64,000 nt of DNA. It comes from Verrucomicrobiota bacterium. Its GTDB lineage: Bacteria > Verrucomicrobiota > Verrucomicrobiia > Verrucomicrobiales > Verrucomicrobiaceae. The translations under genes and the position numbers were made by a program. The notes under the pieces were generated by a model, which saw only the letters and a list, made by a program, of their open reading frames with translations, made no database searches and was not told the origin of the DNA. Where the stretch lies: positions 62,001-126,000 of the forward strand of contig JANYCZ010000004.1 of NCBI GenBank assembly GCA_025360015.1. The letters run 5' to 3'. This document shows, piece after piece, positions 8,383 through 18,232 of this stretch. The first letter of the stretch is position 1; every line of letters begins with the position of its first letter.

Positions 8383-9840
8383 ATGAAAAAGCCCCTCTCA
8401 ACAACAACACCGGATCGTCTCTTCAAAGCACACGCGCTTGGCCTCTTGCTTCTGGCCGCTACCGCCGCCGCTTTTGGGGCGGATGCCACGCCGAAGAAAA
8501 TCACCCGCGGGACCTATTATCAAAACCCGCTGAGCTTTGGCACCCAGCGCGCTACGGACCCGCCGAATTATGCACGTAATGCCAGCGAGATCGGCATCGA
8601 CTCGCTGCTGAACAAGAAGTGGCTCGACATCGGCTTGGACTACCGCTTCCGCTATGAATACCGCGATGACGACCTGCGCCGCGTCAATGCCTCGCTCGAT
8701 CAGCCGATGCTGCACCGCACACGCGCCTACATCGGCATCAAGGACATCCTGGACCCCTTCCGCTTCGCCTTTGAAATGCAGGACTCCCGGCGTGAAAACA
8801 GCCAGTATGTGCGCGACAACCGGGATGTGAATGAGTTTGCCGTCACCCGTCTCTATGGCGAGCTCTACTTCAAACACCTCTTTGGCCACGACCCCATCGG
8901 CAACAACCGCCCGTTCAACGTGCGCTTCGGCATTCAGAACTTCGATTTCCTGGACCGCCGCCTGATCTCCAACAACGATTGGCGCAACACAGCCAACACC
9001 TTCAAGGGCTTCCTCTCCAGCATCGGCCAGGAGAGCAATGACTGGCAGGTGGACTTCCTGGCCGTGCAGCCGCTGAACCGGCAGAAGTATGACTGGGACA
9101 ATGCCGTGCCCAAGCAGTGGGTCTATGGCATCATCGGTCACTTGCGCACCTGGTCGGACGTCGTCACCATCGAGCCCTACTACCTGGCGCTGAACCAGTC
9201 TCCCCTGCCCGGCATTGTGGACTATCAGGTGCACTCGCCCGGCCTGCGCCTCTACGGCGTCGTGGGCAGCACCGGGCTGGACTACGACTTCAGCGCCACC
9301 TACCAGACCGGCAGAAACGGCACTCGCACCGTGCAGGCCTACGCCGGCACCTTTGAAGTGGGCTACACAATCCCCTCCAATCCTTGGAAGCCGCGCTTCA
9401 GCCTCTTCTACGGCTTCGCCAGCGGTGATCACAGCCCCAACGACAACAAGGACAACCGCTTCCAGCGCTTCTACGGCTTTGGCCGTGCGTGGTCCGCCAA
9501 TGACTACATCACCTACCAGAACGTCAGCACGCCCACCGTGCGCCTGGAGCTCAAGCCGCACCAAAACCTGCGCCTGGACATGAACTACAGCGCCTACTGG
9601 CTGGACAGCGCCACCGATGTTTACTCCGTGGGCAATGTCATCCAGGTGCAGGACAAGACCGGCGCCAGCGGCAAGTTCCTCGGCGGCGAGTATGACATCC
9701 GTGCCCGCTACACCTGGGACTCCAAAACCGAGATCACCATGGGCTACTCCTACTTTCAGTCCGGCGGCTACGTGAAGAAGCTGCTCCACCGCGACCACAC
9801 AAACTTCGCTTACTTCCAGCTCAGCCGCCGGTTCTTCTAA
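8383..9840 (+). CDS. Outer-membrane porin, alginate-export-like, of the sulfate locus
   Basis: A 485-residue protein with a signal peptide ending near AFGA (about residue 27) and many alternating aromatic/polar strands ending in a C-terminal Phe (SRRFF), as expected of an outer-membrane beta-barrel. [18 protein letters not shown] and [18 protein letters not shown] resemble the alginate-export (AlgE-like) porin family. [20 protein letters not shown] closely matches the porin at 53169-54605, so the two are paralogs. The gene is first in the sulfate operon, 61 bases before sbp, which suggests it admits sulfate or an organosulfur compound. That substrate is inferred from position alone. Confidence 0.8.
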   Translation: MKKPLSTTTPDRLFKAHALGLLLLAATAAAFGADATPKKITRGTYYQNPLSFGTQRATDPPNYARNASEIGIDSLLNKKWLDIGLDYRFRYEYRDDDLRRVNASLDQPMLHRTRAYIGIKDILDPFRFAFEMQDSRRENSQYVRDNRDVNEFAVTRLYGELYFKHLFGHDPIGNNRPFNVRFGIQNFDFLDRRLISNNDWRNTANTFKGFLSSIGQESNDWQVDFLAVQPLNRQKYDWDNAVPKQWVYGIIGHLRTWSDVVTIEPYYLALNQSPLPGIVDYQVHSPGLRLYGVVGSTGLDYDFSATYQTGRNGTRTVQAYAGTFEVGYTIPSNPWKPRFSLFYGFASGDHSPNDNKDNRFQRFYGFGRAWSANDYITYQNVSTPTVRLELKPHQNLRLDMNYSAYWLDSATDVYSVGNVIQVQDKTGASGKFLGGEYDIRARYTWDSKTEITMGYSYFQSGGYVKKLLHRDHTNFAYFQLSRRFF

Positions 9841-9901
9841 AGCAAAAAGTGGCCAAGAAAAAAGCCTTCTTCCCTCCTTCCTCATTTCCCAATTCAACAT
9901 C

Positions 9902-10891
9902 ATGAAAACCCGCCTCCCCATCCTCACCGCCGTCCTCCTCGGCTTCACCGTACACGCAGCCGACTTTGAGCTGCTGAACGTCTCCTACGATCCCACCCGC
10001 GAACTCTACTCGGAGTTCAACAAGGCCTTCGCCAAGCACTACAAGGAAACCACCGGCAAGAAAGTCAGCATCGACCAGTCGCACGGCGGCTCTGGCAAAC
10101 AGGCACGCGCCGTCATTGATGGCCTGGACGCCGACGTGGTGACACTCGCACTCGCCGGGGACATTGACGTGATCGGCCAGCAGGCTGGCTTGATCGCCAA
10201 GGACTGGCAGAAGCGCCTGCCCAACAGCAGCGCGCCTTACACCAGCACGATCGTGTTTGTCGTGCGCAAGGACAACCCGAAGAACATCCAGGACTGGGGC
10301 GACCTCGTCAAAGAAGGCGTGAACGTCATCACTCCGAATCCAAAAACCTCCGGCGGCGCGCGCTGGAACTACCTGGCCGCGTGGGCCTATGCGCTGAAGA
10401 AAACTGGCAGCGAAGCGAAGGCAAAGGAGTTCATCGCCGCGCTCTTCAAAAACGTGCCGGTGCTGGACTCCGGCGCGCGTGCCGCCACCACCACCTTCGC
10501 CCAGCGTGGCATCGGCGATGTGTTCCTTTCCTGGGAAAACGAAGCCTGGCTCATCCAGCGCGAGTTCCCCGGCCAGACGAAGATCATCGTGCCTTCCATC
10601 AGCATCCTCGCTGAGCCGACCGTGGCCGTGGTGGACAAGAACGTCGAGAAAAAAGGCACCGCCGAAGTCGCCAAAGCCTACCTCGAATACCTCTACTCCC
10701 CCGAGGCGCAGGACATCATCGGCAAAAATTACTACCGTCCGCGTGACGCCGCAGCCGCTGCCAAGTACAGCGCCCGCTTTCCAAAGCTGAATCTCGTCAC
10801 CATCGACAGCGACTTCGGCGGCTGGGGCAAGGCGCAGAAAAAGCACTTCGACGACGGCGGCATCTTTGACCAGATTTATTCAGGGAAGTAA
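9902..10891 (+). CDS. sbp: Periplasmic sulfate-binding protein
   Basis: A 329-residue protein, the same length as E. coli Sbp. The signal peptide [19 protein letters not shown] is followed by [18 protein letters not shown], the family signature. [25 protein letters not shown] and [19 protein letters not shown] carry the Ser, Gly and Trp residues that hydrogen-bond dehydrated sulfate in this family. It delivers sulfate (or thiosulfate) to CysTWA, encoded immediately downstream. A short hairpin follows the stop codon, which may keep sbp mRNA more abundant than that of the membrane subunits. The family call is firm; Sbp versus CysP cannot be decided. Confidence 0.94.
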   Translation: MKTRLPILTAVLLGFTVHAADFELLNVSYDPTRELYSEFNKAFAKHYKETTGKKVSIDQSHGGSGKQARAVIDGLDADVVTLALAGDIDVIGQQAGLIAKDWQKRLPNSSAPYTSTIVFVVRKDNPKNIQDWGDLVKEGVNVITPNPKTSGGARWNYLAAWAYALKKTGSEAKAKEFIAALFKNVPVLDSGARAATTTFAQRGIGDVFLSWENEAWLIQREFPGQTKIIVPSISILAEPTVAVVDKNVEKKGTAEVAKAYLEYLYSPEAQDIIGKNYYRPRDAAAAAKYSARFPKLNLVTIDSDFGGWGKAQKKHFDDGGIFDQIYSGK

Positions 10892-10922
10892 ACGAACTAC
10901 CCCTACTTCAGACCTCATTGAG

Positions 10923-10946
10923 TGCGCTTCATTTGCATGAAGCGCA
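10923..10946 (+). promoter_or_regulatory. Intra-operon hairpin between sbp and cysT
   Basis: TGCGCTTCAT, a TTGC loop, then ATGAAGCGCA form a perfect 10-bp stem in the 98-base gap after sbp. No T-run follows, so it is not a simple terminator. Such hairpins often stabilise the upstream mRNA of a binding-protein gene. Confidence 0.6.
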
Positions 10947-10989
10947 TTCCTGTTGAATATCGCGACCCTTTAAAACCTGCCGCTCCCTC

Positions 10990-11814
10990 TTGTCCCGACC
11001 ACGCCACATCCTTCCCGGCTTCAAGCTCTCGCTCGGCTTCACCATCACCTACCTGAGCCTCCTCGTGCTCTTTCCGCTGTCCATGCTCGTGTGGAAGGCC
11101 ACGAGCGGCGGGTGGGAGCACATGCTGGCCACGCTGACGCAGGCACGCGTGATCGCATCGCTGAAGCTCAGTTTTGGCACGGCCTTCACCGCTGCGCTGG
11201 TGAATGGAGTTTTCGGCCTGCTCACCGCTTGGGCGCTGGAGCGCTACAACTTCCCCGGCCGCCGCCTGCTGGATGCCATGGTGGATCTGCCCTTCGCACT
11301 GCCCACCGCCGTGGCGGGCATCGCCCTCGTCACCCTGTATGCACCCAATGGCTGGATCGGTGCCTGGCTCGCGCAGCATGACATCAAGGCCGCCTACGCA
11401 CCGCTCGGCATCACCATCGCTCTCACCTTCGTCGGTTTTCCCTTCGTCGTGCGCACCTTGCAGCCCGTCATCGCGGATCTCTCCATGGATGTGGAAGAAG
11501 CCGCCGCCTGCCTCGGTGCGAACCGCTGGCAGACGCTCACCCGCATCGTGTTCCCTGCCCTGCTCCCCTCCATGCTCGCCGGCATGACGCTGGCATTTGG
11601 CCGCGCTGTGGGTGAATACGGCAGCGTCGTCTTCATCTCCGGCAATCTTCCCTTCAAGACCGAGATCGCCCCCCTGCTCATCACCATGCGCCTCGAAGAG
11701 TACGACTACTCCGGCGCCGCCACGATTGGCGTGGTGATGCTCGCTGCCTCCTTCACCATCCTCGTTCTCTCCAACTTGCTCGCCCAATGGAGCCGCAAGC
11801 GCACCGGGAGATAA
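10990..11814 (+). CDS. cysT: Sulfate ABC transporter permease CysT (CysU)
   Basis: A 274-residue membrane protein with about six transmembrane segments, starting LPGFKLSLGFTITYLSLLVLFPLSMLVW as in CysT proteins. The EAA loop that docks the ATPase is EEAAACLGANRWQTLTRIVFPALLPS. The start is a TTG at 10990: no ATG precedes the first transmembrane helix in frame, and the family length (about 277) supports it. It forms the inner-membrane channel with CysW, powered by CysA. It lies 17 bases before cysW. Confidence 0.93.
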   Translation: MSRPRHILPGFKLSLGFTITYLSLLVLFPLSMLVWKATSGGWEHMLATLTQARVIASLKLSFGTAFTAALVNGVFGLLTAWALERYNFPGRRLLDAMVDLPFALPTAVAGIALVTLYAPNGWIGAWLAQHDIKAAYAPLGITIALTFVGFPFVVRTLQPVIADLSMDVEEAAACLGANRWQTLTRIVFPALLPSMLAGMTLAFGRAVGEYGSVVFISGNLPFKTEIAPLLITMRLEEYDYSGAATIGVVMLAASFTILVLSNLLAQWSRKRTGR

Positions 11815-11831
11815 TTCGTCATTTCTAAAGC

Positions 11832-12692
11832 ATGGCCGCCATCATTGACATCGCCCCCACCAACGCCTCCCGTCCCCGCAAGGCGACCTCGGACTCCCTC
11901 GTCTCGCGCGTGCTCATCATCGGCACCGCCGTGGGCTTCATGGGCCTCATGTTTGTGCTGCCGCTTGTCGTCATTTTTCAGGAGGCCTTCCGCAAAGGCT
12001 GGGAGGGCTTCGTCGAGGCCTTTGATGATCGCGCCACCATGCACGCCATCTGGCTCACGCTGAAAGTGGCCGCCATCACCGTGCCGCTCAATACACTTTT
12101 CGGCCTCGCCGCAGCGTGGTGTGTTTCACGCTTTCAGTTTCGTGGCAAGCGCCTCCTCACCTCGCTCATCGAGCTGCCGCTGTGGGTATCCCCCATCATC
12201 GCGGGCATGGTTTATGTGCTCCTCTTTGGTGCGCAGGGCTTGTTTGGTCCCGCGCTGAAAGAGCACGGCATCAAGATCATCTTCGCGCTGCCGGGCATCG
12301 TGCTCAGCACCATCTTCGTCACCTTCACCTTCGTCGCCCGCATCCTCGCTCCGCAGATGGAGGCGCAGGGCCAGGCGGAAGAAGAAGCCGCCATGACTCT
12401 GGGTGCCAATGGCTTCCAGATGTTCTGGCGCGTCACGCTGCCCAAGATCAAATGGGGCCTGCTCTACGGCATCATCCTGTGCAATGCGCGCAGCATGGGC
12501 GAGTTCGGCGCGGTCTCCGTCGTCAGCGGCCACATCCGCAACAAGACCAACACCGTCCCCCTGCACATCGAAGTTCTCTACAACGAATACCAGTTTGTCC
12601 CCGCCTTTGCCGTCGCCTCCATGCTGGCCTTGCTGGCGCTGGTGACCCTGATTTTGAAAACTCTGACGACCACCCGCCGAGGAGCAGCATGA
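11832..12692 (+). CDS. cysW: Sulfate ABC transporter permease CysW
   Basis: A 286-residue membrane protein with six hydrophobic segments after a roughly 25-residue polar N-terminus. The EAA-loop motif is [60 protein letters not shown] is highly characteristic of CysW and separates it from molybdate permeases. It pairs with CysT. Its stop codon overlaps the cysA start (ATGA), implying translational coupling. Confidence 0.94.
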   Translation: MAAIIDIAPTNASRPRKATSDSLVSRVLIIGTAVGFMGLMFVLPLVVIFQEAFRKGWEGFVEAFDDRATMHAIWLTLKVAAITVPLNTLFGLAAAWCVSRFQFRGKRLLTSLIELPLWVSPIIAGMVYVLLFGAQGLFGPALKEHGIKIIFALPGIVLSTIFVTFTFVARILAPQMEAQGQAEEEAAMTLGANGFQMFWRVTLPKIKWGLLYGIILCNARSMGEFGAVSVVSGHIRNKTNTVPLHIEVLYNEYQFVPAFAVASMLALLALVTLILKTLTTTRRGAA

Positions 12693-13423
12693 GCATCCAC
12701 ATCCACCACATCTCCAAAACCTTCGGCAGCTTCCAGGCGCTGAAGAACGTCGATCTCGAAGTCAAAACCGGCGAACTCGTTGCTCTCTTGGGCCCCAGCG
12801 GCAGCGGCAAGACCACGCTCCTGCGCATCATCGCCGGACTCGAATTCGCCGACGCTGGCGACGGCAGCATCCAGTTTCACGGCACCGATGTCACCAACCA
12901 CAGCGCCTACGAGCGCAAGGCCGGCTTCGTCTTCCAGAACTACGCTCTCTTCAATCACATGACCGTCGCCGAAAACATCGCCTTCGGCCTGCGCGTCATG
13001 CCCCGTGCCACTCGACCCGACCGCGAAGACATCGACAAAGCCGTCACGGAGCTCCTGCGCCGCATCGCTCTGGAAGGCTACGGCTCACGCTATCCCTCCC
13101 AGCTCAGCGGCGGTCAGAAGCAGCGTGTCGCCCTCGCCCGCGCCCTCGCCGTCGGCCCGCAGGTCCTCCTGCTCGATGAACCCTTCGGCGCGCTCGATGC
13201 CAAGGTGCGCAAGACTCTGCGCAAATGGCTGCGCCAGTTTCACAACGAAACCAAAGTCACCACCCTCTTCGTCACCCACGATCAGGACGAAGCCTTCGAG
13301 CTCGCGGATCGCGTCGTCGTTCTGCACGAAGGCGACATCCAGCAGATCGGCTCACCGCAGCAGCTCCGCGAGCATCCGAAAAATGAGTTCGTCGCGGACT
13401 TCCTCGATTGCGTGATGATTTGA
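12689..13423 (+). CDS. cysA: Sulfate ABC transporter ATPase CysA, short form
   Basis: A 244-residue ATPase starting at the ATG that overlaps the cysW stop, with GAGGAG just upstream as ribosome-binding site. It has Walker A (GPSGSGKTT, about residues 32-40), the signature [15 protein letters not shown], Walker B ([12 protein letters not shown]) and the H-loop [28 protein letters not shown] is typical of CysA. The protein ends at [11 protein letters not shown], where longer CysA proteins (about 350 residues) continue into a TOBE-like regulatory domain; that domain is absent. It energises CysTW. Confidence 0.93.
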   Translation: MSIHIHHISKTFGSFQALKNVDLEVKTGELVALLGPSGSGKTTLLRIIAGLEFADAGDGSIQFHGTDVTNHSAYERKAGFVFQNYALFNHMTVAENIAFGLRVMPRATRPDREDIDKAVTELLRRIALEGYGSRYPSQLSGGQKQRVALARALAVGPQVLLLDEPFGALDAKVRKTLRKWLRQFHNETKVTTLFVTHDQDEAFELADRVVVLHEGDIQQIGSPQQLREHPKNEFVADFLDCVMI

Positions 13424-13442
13424 GGCTCTGGCTGGACCCTCT

Positions 13443-13940
13443 TCATCCCCGGCGTTTTTTGCCTTGGGCGAGTTTCGTTCCGCTGGCGATGATCTGCTCG
13501 TGCAGCCGTTGCAGGCAGGCCTTCCAAGTGGCTTTGTCGATGGGGATGTAGCGTTCGGAGCCGTCCGGGAAAATCCGGGTTTCAAAGATGTTGCTCGGCT
13601 GCTGGATGATCTCGTCGTAGAGACCGTGGATGAAAAACGTGCGGGCATCCGCCCCGTCCGGCCAGGGGCTGGGCTGCCCTTCCGCCTCCTTGATGGCAGC
13701 CCCAATAGCCGAAAGAATTTCGATGGGATTCAATACGATACCGATGGGTTTGCCACCTTCGAGGTAATCGGCCATGACGACACTGATCTTGGCAAGGACA
13801 CTTGCCGTCTGCCTGGTGTCTGCTTTGCCCTTTCCTGCGATGAGCTTCTTCAGTTCGCTTTCGGTACGGATCGCGGGCAGGGGCGCGGCTGGCGCTTCCG
13901 CCGGGTAGATACTCTGGGTCTCGCGTCGAGGTGCACGCAT
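13443..13940 (-). CDS. Hypothetical protein
   Basis: A 165-residue soluble protein. The ATG at 13940 (MRAPRRETQSIYPAEAPAAP) is chosen over a start 16 codons upstream because the extra residues are poorly protein-like. The body has a Lys-rich region (ESELKKLIAGKGKADTRQTASVLAKISVVMADYLEGGKPIGIVLNPIEILSAIGAAIKEAEG), an acidic centre and a basic C-terminus (KLAQGKKRRG). No signal, membrane segment or known motif is present. It is convergent with cysA, 19 bases away, and divergent from the L,D-transpeptidase gene. Confidence 0.6.
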   Translation of the reverse strand: MRAPRRETQSIYPAEAPAAPLPAIRTESELKKLIAGKGKADTRQTASVLAKISVVMADYLEGGKPIGIVLNPIEILSAIGAAIKEAEGQPSPWPDGADARTFFIHGLYDEIIQQPSNIFETRIFPDGSERYIPIDKATWKACLQRLHEQIIASGTKLAQGKKRRG

Positions 13941-14040
13941 GGAGAAAGTTAGCACGAAATCCACACCGCCAAACTTTTCCTGGCACATTCACGCGGGATT
14001 CGCGCACAGCCGCTTGCCAAGGCACCGCCGAATGCATGGC

Positions 14041-15282
14041 ATGAATCCCCCTGTTCTTCGTTTGCTGCCTTTGCTCGGCTTCATCTTCAGCCTGCTCTGC
14101 GGGCTTTCTCTCCCCGCTGCGGCCGCTGACAAAAAACCGGCCAAGGAGAAGGCTGCCGCCAAGCCTGCTGCCACCGCTGAAAGCGAAAAAGCCACGCCCT
14201 CCATGCCCGCCGACCGTGAGGCGGCAACGCGCCTGCAGGTGTTTCTGGACCGCGCCAACTTCGGCCCAGGCAAGATCGACGGGCGCTTCGGCGGCTTTTC
14301 CGAGAAGGCGCTGGGCTTGTACCGTGAAGCGCACAGCCTCCCTCCCCTGCCCGCCGCCCCCGCTCCCGCCAAGGTCGCAGGCCAGCCCGAGAAAACGATC
14401 CCGCTGCCGGATCTCTCCGACATGGACCTCGCCAGCGTGAAGGACGTCTTCATCGAGTACACGGTGACGGAGGCCGATGTGAAAGCCACGGGCACCGTGC
14501 CGAACGGCGTGCCGGAGAAAGCGAAGCTGAAATGGCTGCCGTACGCGACGGTGACGGAGGCGGTGGGAGAGAAATTCCACGTGGATGTGGATTACCTCAA
14601 GGAGCTGAACCCAGGCAAGTTGGAAGCCGTGAAAGCCGGGGACACACTGAAGGTGCCCAATGTTGAGCCCTTTGACATCGCTGGCGTGAAAACGCTGCCC
14701 CTGCTGGATCAAATCGCAGCCAAGGATGCGGCTGCGACCGCTGAGCACGAAAAGGGCAAGAAAAAGCAGACCGCCGACAAAAAACACGACAAGCCAAAGC
14801 CCAAAGACGCCAAGCCCGTGAAGCAGCCCGAGACTGCTAAAACAGAAGCCGCCAAGGTGACCCCGCTGTCAGCCGACCAGATCTCCATCAAGGTGGATAC
14901 CAAGGACAACATGCTGCGTTTGTTTGAGAAAGAAAAACTCGTCGCCGCGTATCCCGTGACCATCGGCTCCGCGCAGACGGAGTCCCCGCTGGGCGAATGG
15001 AAGGTGCAGAGCATCGCCCGCCTGCCGGACTTTCGCTATGATATCTCTTTCCTGAACACGGGCGAGCGCGGCAGCAAGACCTACCTGCTCGCCCCCGGCC
15101 CCAACGACCCCGTCGGCGTGGTCTGGGTGGCGCTGAACAAGCCCGGCATCGGCCTGCATGGCACAGAAGATCCGGACGACATCGGCCGCAACGCCAGCCA
15201 CGGCTGCGTGCGCCTGGCCAACTGGGACATTGTCCGCCTGGCCACGCATGTACGCGCGGGTGTGGCGGTGTCGATTCATTGA
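14041..15282 (+). CDS. L,D-transpeptidase (YkuD) with peptidoglycan-binding and LysM-like modules
   Basis: A 413-residue protein starting at the ATG of MNPPVLRLLPLLGFIFSLL, which gives a clean signal peptide cleaved near residue 27. Next comes a peptidoglycan-binding-like segment (about 58-95, TRLQVFLDRANFGPGKIDGRFG), then a LysM-like module (about 140-205, ending LKELNPGKLEAVKAGDTLKVPNV). A Lys/Ala/Pro-rich linker leads to the YkuD catalytic domain (about 280-413). The active site is HG(T)...SHGCVR, with H373, S386, H387 and nucleophile C389. These enzymes form 3-3 crosslinks in peptidoglycan or attach proteins to it, acting in the periplasm. It is probably a single-gene unit. Confidence 0.92.
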   Translation: MNPPVLRLLPLLGFIFSLLCGLSLPAAAADKKPAKEKAAAKPAATAESEKATPSMPADREAATRLQVFLDRANFGPGKIDGRFGGFSEKALGLYREAHSLPPLPAAPAPAKVAGQPEKTIPLPDLSDMDLASVKDVFIEYTVTEADVKATGTVPNGVPEKAKLKWLPYATVTEAVGEKFHVDVDYLKELNPGKLEAVKAGDTLKVPNVEPFDIAGVKTLPLLDQIAAKDAAATAEHEKGKKKQTADKKHDKPKPKDAKPVKQPETAKTEAAKVTPLSADQISIKVDTKDNMLRLFEKEKLVAAYPVTIGSAQTESPLGEWKVQSIARLPDFRYDISFLNTGERGSKTYLLAPGPNDPVGVVWVALNKPGIGLHGTEDPDDIGRNASHGCVRLANWDIVRLATHVRAGVAVSIH

Positions 15283-15348
15283 GGTGACCTTGAGCTTTTC
15301 CGCACTAACGGGCTGGTTATTAGGTGAAATCTGAATAGAAAACGCCCC

Positions 15349-17241
15349 TCACTCAGCCACCTTGGCACCCTCTCGGCCGTTCTGACTGCGAAACATGCCG
15401 AGGGCTTCGAAGGGCACGGAGACACCTTCGCGGAGGACCAGGCTGCTGAGCTTGGCGGTATTGTTGAGGACGCTTTTCGCCGCGCCGATCAAACCCAGAG
15501 GGGCGACTTTGATGTCGTCAAACGGGCCTTTCACCTGCATCTCCATAAACGCGACACTGATGGGCGAGATGATCACCCCCAAGACGCCGCGCACGTTGGC
15601 GCGGCCATGCCCTTCCACCGTACGCTTGTTCAGATTCACGGTGCCACGGGCGGTGACGACGATCGACTGCCCCAGCACCTTCATCGGCTCCACCATGGCG
15701 ATGCCGTTGGTCATGATGAAGGTGGCGCGCACCTCCCCGGTGTCATGCGGGCGCTCGTGGTGCAGGATGTTGGGAAAGAGCTGATAGGCCTGATCCAGCA
15801 GGGGCACATGCACGATGGGCGCATTGATAAGGTCCAGCTTCCCCGTGCCGGTGGAGGTGCCAGGGTCATCGCCAATGACGCCACGATAAGTGAGCGTCAT
15901 CTGGGCATCCTCCAGCTTCGCGCTGAGCTTGCCCACCCAAGGTGTGAGGGTGTCGAGATGCAGGGTCTCCAAGGCGATATCCCCGCTGAGTTTTTTGCTG
16001 TCGTAGCTGGCCGTGAGCGCGAAGCTGCCGCCCAGCAGGTTTCCTCTCAAGCCATCAAAATGCCAGGTGCGGTGATCGTAGGAGACCTTCCCCTGGAGGT
16101 GAGTGATGACCAGCGGATGCTGACGCACGGCGACCACGAGGGCGGCGGCGCTGCGGATCTGCATGGAGCCGAGCGTCCACTCCGGCGGATGAGCCCCGGC
16201 ATGGAAGACGAAGTTCTCTGCGATGATGTCTGGAAAGGTGGTGACCTTGACGTCCTTCGGCAGACCTGCCGCGAGCACCGGTATGTTCTGCGCGAGTTCC
16301 AGGAGATTGGCCGCACCGCTGAGGTGGGAGATGGTCAGCGTGTCGTTCTTGCTCACGCGCTGGCCTTTGAAGGTGTCTTTGCGGCCGGCGGTGTCGATGA
16401 GCGTGCCGGAGAGCAGCAGCGGCTGATCGTTCCAGCCTGCAAGAGAGGCCTCCACCTCGGCGCTGCCCTGCGCGAAGGCGATCTTGGAAGTCAGCTTCAA
16501 ATCGGACTGGGAGATCTGGGCATCCACCTCCGCCTCCGCCATGGGCACGCCATGCAGTTCCAGCTTGGGGCCGCCACCGCGCAGTTTGGCGCTCCATTGC
16601 GCAGCAGCGGGCCGCAGATCCAGCGAGAAGCCGCCGGTGATGGCAAAGGTGCCGCCGCCGGGTTTGAAGGCGAGCATGTCCAGCACGGAACGCACGGGCT
16701 TCAGGCTCAGCTTGAAGGCCTCCTCCGGCTGCTGGGTGGCGGGGGTCTTGGCGGCGGCGGTGATGATCTCGCCGGTCACGCCAAAGGAGACCGGACCATG
16801 GACGGTGTCGAGCTGGGCGATCTCGATCTTGTCGTCCTTCACGGAGATGTCGGTGGTGAAATGCTCAAAACTCACCGCCCCGTCCTGATCGTGCAGGGTA
16901 AGGGTGCCGTCCGTGATGTGCCAGCGCGTGACGGCAGTGCGTGTCTTCCACACTTCATGCCACAGAATGTCCACATGCACGGCGCTGATCTCGATCAAAG
17001 GCTCATTGCCCGGCAGCCCGCACAGCGCCGCGTTGTTGAGCGTGATGCCGCCCAGCAGGGACCAGGACTCGCTGCTGCTGGTGAGGTTCAGCCCATGCTC
17101 CGTGAGCCTCTGCCGCAAAGTGGACTTGGCGGTGCTGACCAGCCAGTGATAAGCCCCGAACAAGACCACCACGAGCACCCCCATGACGATGAGAGCCACG
17201 CGGAGCCTGCGGTGGGGTGGATGAGCGTTTGAGGAAGACAT
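15349..17241 (-). CDS. AsmA-like membrane-anchored protein
   Basis: A 630-residue protein starting MSSSNAHPPHRRLRVALIVMG; the frame is open further upstream but that part is Pro-rich and lacks a plausible signal. One transmembrane anchor (about residues 12-33, VALIVMGVLVVVLFGAYHWLV) is followed by a long periplasmic region of beta-rich repeats. It ends in the AsmA-C type segment: GTVNLNKRTVEGHGRANVRGVLGVIISPISVAFMEMQVKGPFDDIKVAPLG. AsmA/TamB-like proteins are bridge-like lipid-transport or outer-membrane-homeostasis factors. Which subgroup this belongs to is not clear from sequence alone. Confidence 0.75.
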   Translation of the reverse strand: MSSSNAHPPHRRLRVALIVMGVLVVVLFGAYHWLVSTAKSTLRQRLTEHGLNLTSSSESWSLLGGITLNNAALCGLPGNEPLIEISAVHVDILWHEVWKTRTAVTRWHITDGTLTLHDQDGAVSFEHFTTDISVKDDKIEIAQLDTVHGPVSFGVTGEIITAAAKTPATQQPEEAFKLSLKPVRSVLDMLAFKPGGGTFAITGGFSLDLRPAAAQWSAKLRGGGPKLELHGVPMAEAEVDAQISQSDLKLTSKIAFAQGSAEVEASLAGWNDQPLLLSGTLIDTAGRKDTFKGQRVSKNDTLTISHLSGAANLLELAQNIPVLAAGLPKDVKVTTFPDIIAENFVFHAGAHPPEWTLGSMQIRSAAALVVAVRQHPLVITHLQGKVSYDHRTWHFDGLRGNLLGGSFALTASYDSKKLSGDIALETLHLDTLTPWVGKLSAKLEDAQMTLTYRGVIGDDPGTSTGTGKLDLINAPIVHVPLLDQAYQLFPNILHHERPHDTGEVRATFIMTNGIAMVEPMKVLGQSIVVTARGTVNLNKRTVEGHGRANVRGVLGVIISPISVAFMEMQVKGPFDDIKVAPLGLIGAAKSVLNNTAKLSSLVLREGVSVPFEALGMFRSQNGREGAKVAE

Positions 17242-17587
17242 GGGATGGGAGGGCGGTTGCCCCTGGAGAGGTCGCGGCCCGTGCGGAGGCCGAAAGTTTA
17301 GAGCAGAGTATATCGTCACTCTTATCGGTACTGAAGGCGGTGGCGGTCCTGTCATTCACGGAAGGGGCGTGGGTGCGCCCTCCAGTTGGCATTTGCAGCC
17401 CTCTATAAAGTTCCCTGACTCAGCCGACCTGTGACCCGGCAATAATGCGTGGTGTGATGGCGGGATGCCGCATCGCGGCGAACTTCAAGCGGATGATCCG
17501 TAGGACCTGTGGCCCGCTGAAAACTTCAAAGCTGGGTGTTTCCCACTTTCCCCCAAACCTCACACACTCCCTTGGACTTCAAGAAAG
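17242..17587. other. Spacer upstream of the AsmA-like gene and downstream of tmRNA
   Basis: No gene or strong motif was seen in these 346 bases. The tmRNA 3' end at 17588 is followed, in the leftward direction, by no recognisable hairpin plus T-run. Confidence 0.5.
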
Positions 17588-17936
17588 TGGAGGCGAGGGG
17601 AGTTGAACCCCTGTCCGAATAGTCGTTGCCCGAAGCGTCTCCATGCTCAGTCTCATGTTTGGTCTCGGTGGGAGGCGGCGTGAGACAGCCTACTCTTCAC
17701 CCAGCGTCCTGTTTGATCTCGTTTGTGACCCGGTCGCCCGGCCAACAAACCAGCCTGGTAGTGGCATCGTTCAGGCTACCAGACATTGCCTGAAGGATGT
17801 CGCAGGGCTTAAGCTGCGAGTGCTAGCTCGTTAGAGTTTGCATTTGTGTTTTTGATCCGGTGTTTAACGAGGCCAACGAATCATCCTCGGCATGCAGCTC
17901 CGAACTAAGGCTACCCGTCGAAACCAGTACGCCCCC
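17588..17936 (-). ncRNA. ssrA: tmRNA (trans-translation RNA), tag ANSNELALAA
   Basis: Read leftward, the 5' end GGGGGCGTACTGGTTTCGAC pairs as a 7-bp acceptor stem with the 3' CGCCTCC followed by discriminator A. The T-arm GGGGTTCAACTCCCC and the conserved GGTTTCGACGGG are diagnostic. The tag frame lies at 17809-17841: GCA AAC TCT AAC GAG CTA GCA CTC GCA GCT TAA, giving Ala-Asn-Ser-Asn-Glu-Leu-Ala-Leu-Ala-Ala. CCA is not encoded; the genome reads CTT after the discriminator, so it must be added. The RNA is 349 nt, a normal one-piece tmRNA that rescues stalled ribosomes with SmpB. Confidence 0.97.
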
Positions 17937-17952
17937 GTTTTGGAGAGGACCC

Positions 17953-17980
17953 ATCATACGCGAAGGCGGGGCGGGGTCAA
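17953..17980 (-). promoter_or_regulatory. Promoter of ssrA
   Basis: On the minus strand TTGACC (17975-17980), a 16-base spacer and TATGAT (17953-17958) form a strong sigma70-type promoter, 16 bases ahead of the mature 5' end at 17936. The short leader would be removed by RNase P. Confidence 0.75.
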
Positions 17981-18069
17981 GGGGCATCGGAGGGGGATGC
18001 TGGATGCTAGCGGCTCGATGCTGGATTGAAGCCTTTCGCGAGCTAGCTCTGGTGCGGTGCCTTACGGGT

Positions 18070-18190
18070 CCAGCATCCAGCATCCAGCATCCAGCATCCA
18101 GCATCCAGCATCCAGCATCCAGCATCCAGCATCCAGCATCCAGCATCCAGCATCCAGCATCCAGCATCCAGCATCCAGCATCCAGCATCC
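18070..18190. repeat. 7-bp minisatellite CCAGCAT, about 17 copies
   Basis: CCAGCAT repeats perfectly in tandem for 121 bases. Degenerate copies of the same word on the other strand (GGATGCTGGATGC) occur at 17997-18012 and at 5408-5421. Because 7 is not a multiple of 3 the array is open in several frames and yields spurious MLDAGCW-type or SSIQHPA-type translations. It lies between the ssrA promoter and cysS, starting 90 bases upstream of the ssrA -35 box and ending 42 bases before the cysS ATG. Confidence 0.95.
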
Positions 18191-18232
18191 CGCGCTCGAC
18201 AATCCGCATTCACCATTCACTTTCCCCGCCCC

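Noticed and set aside
8398-9948. 516-codon minus-strand frame across the porin gene
   Set aside because: It is the antisense shadow of a GC-rich gene; the plus-strand frame has signal peptide and barrel features.
18070-18190. Possible CRISPR array
   Set aside because: The units are contiguous 7-mers with no spacers, and no cas genes are present.
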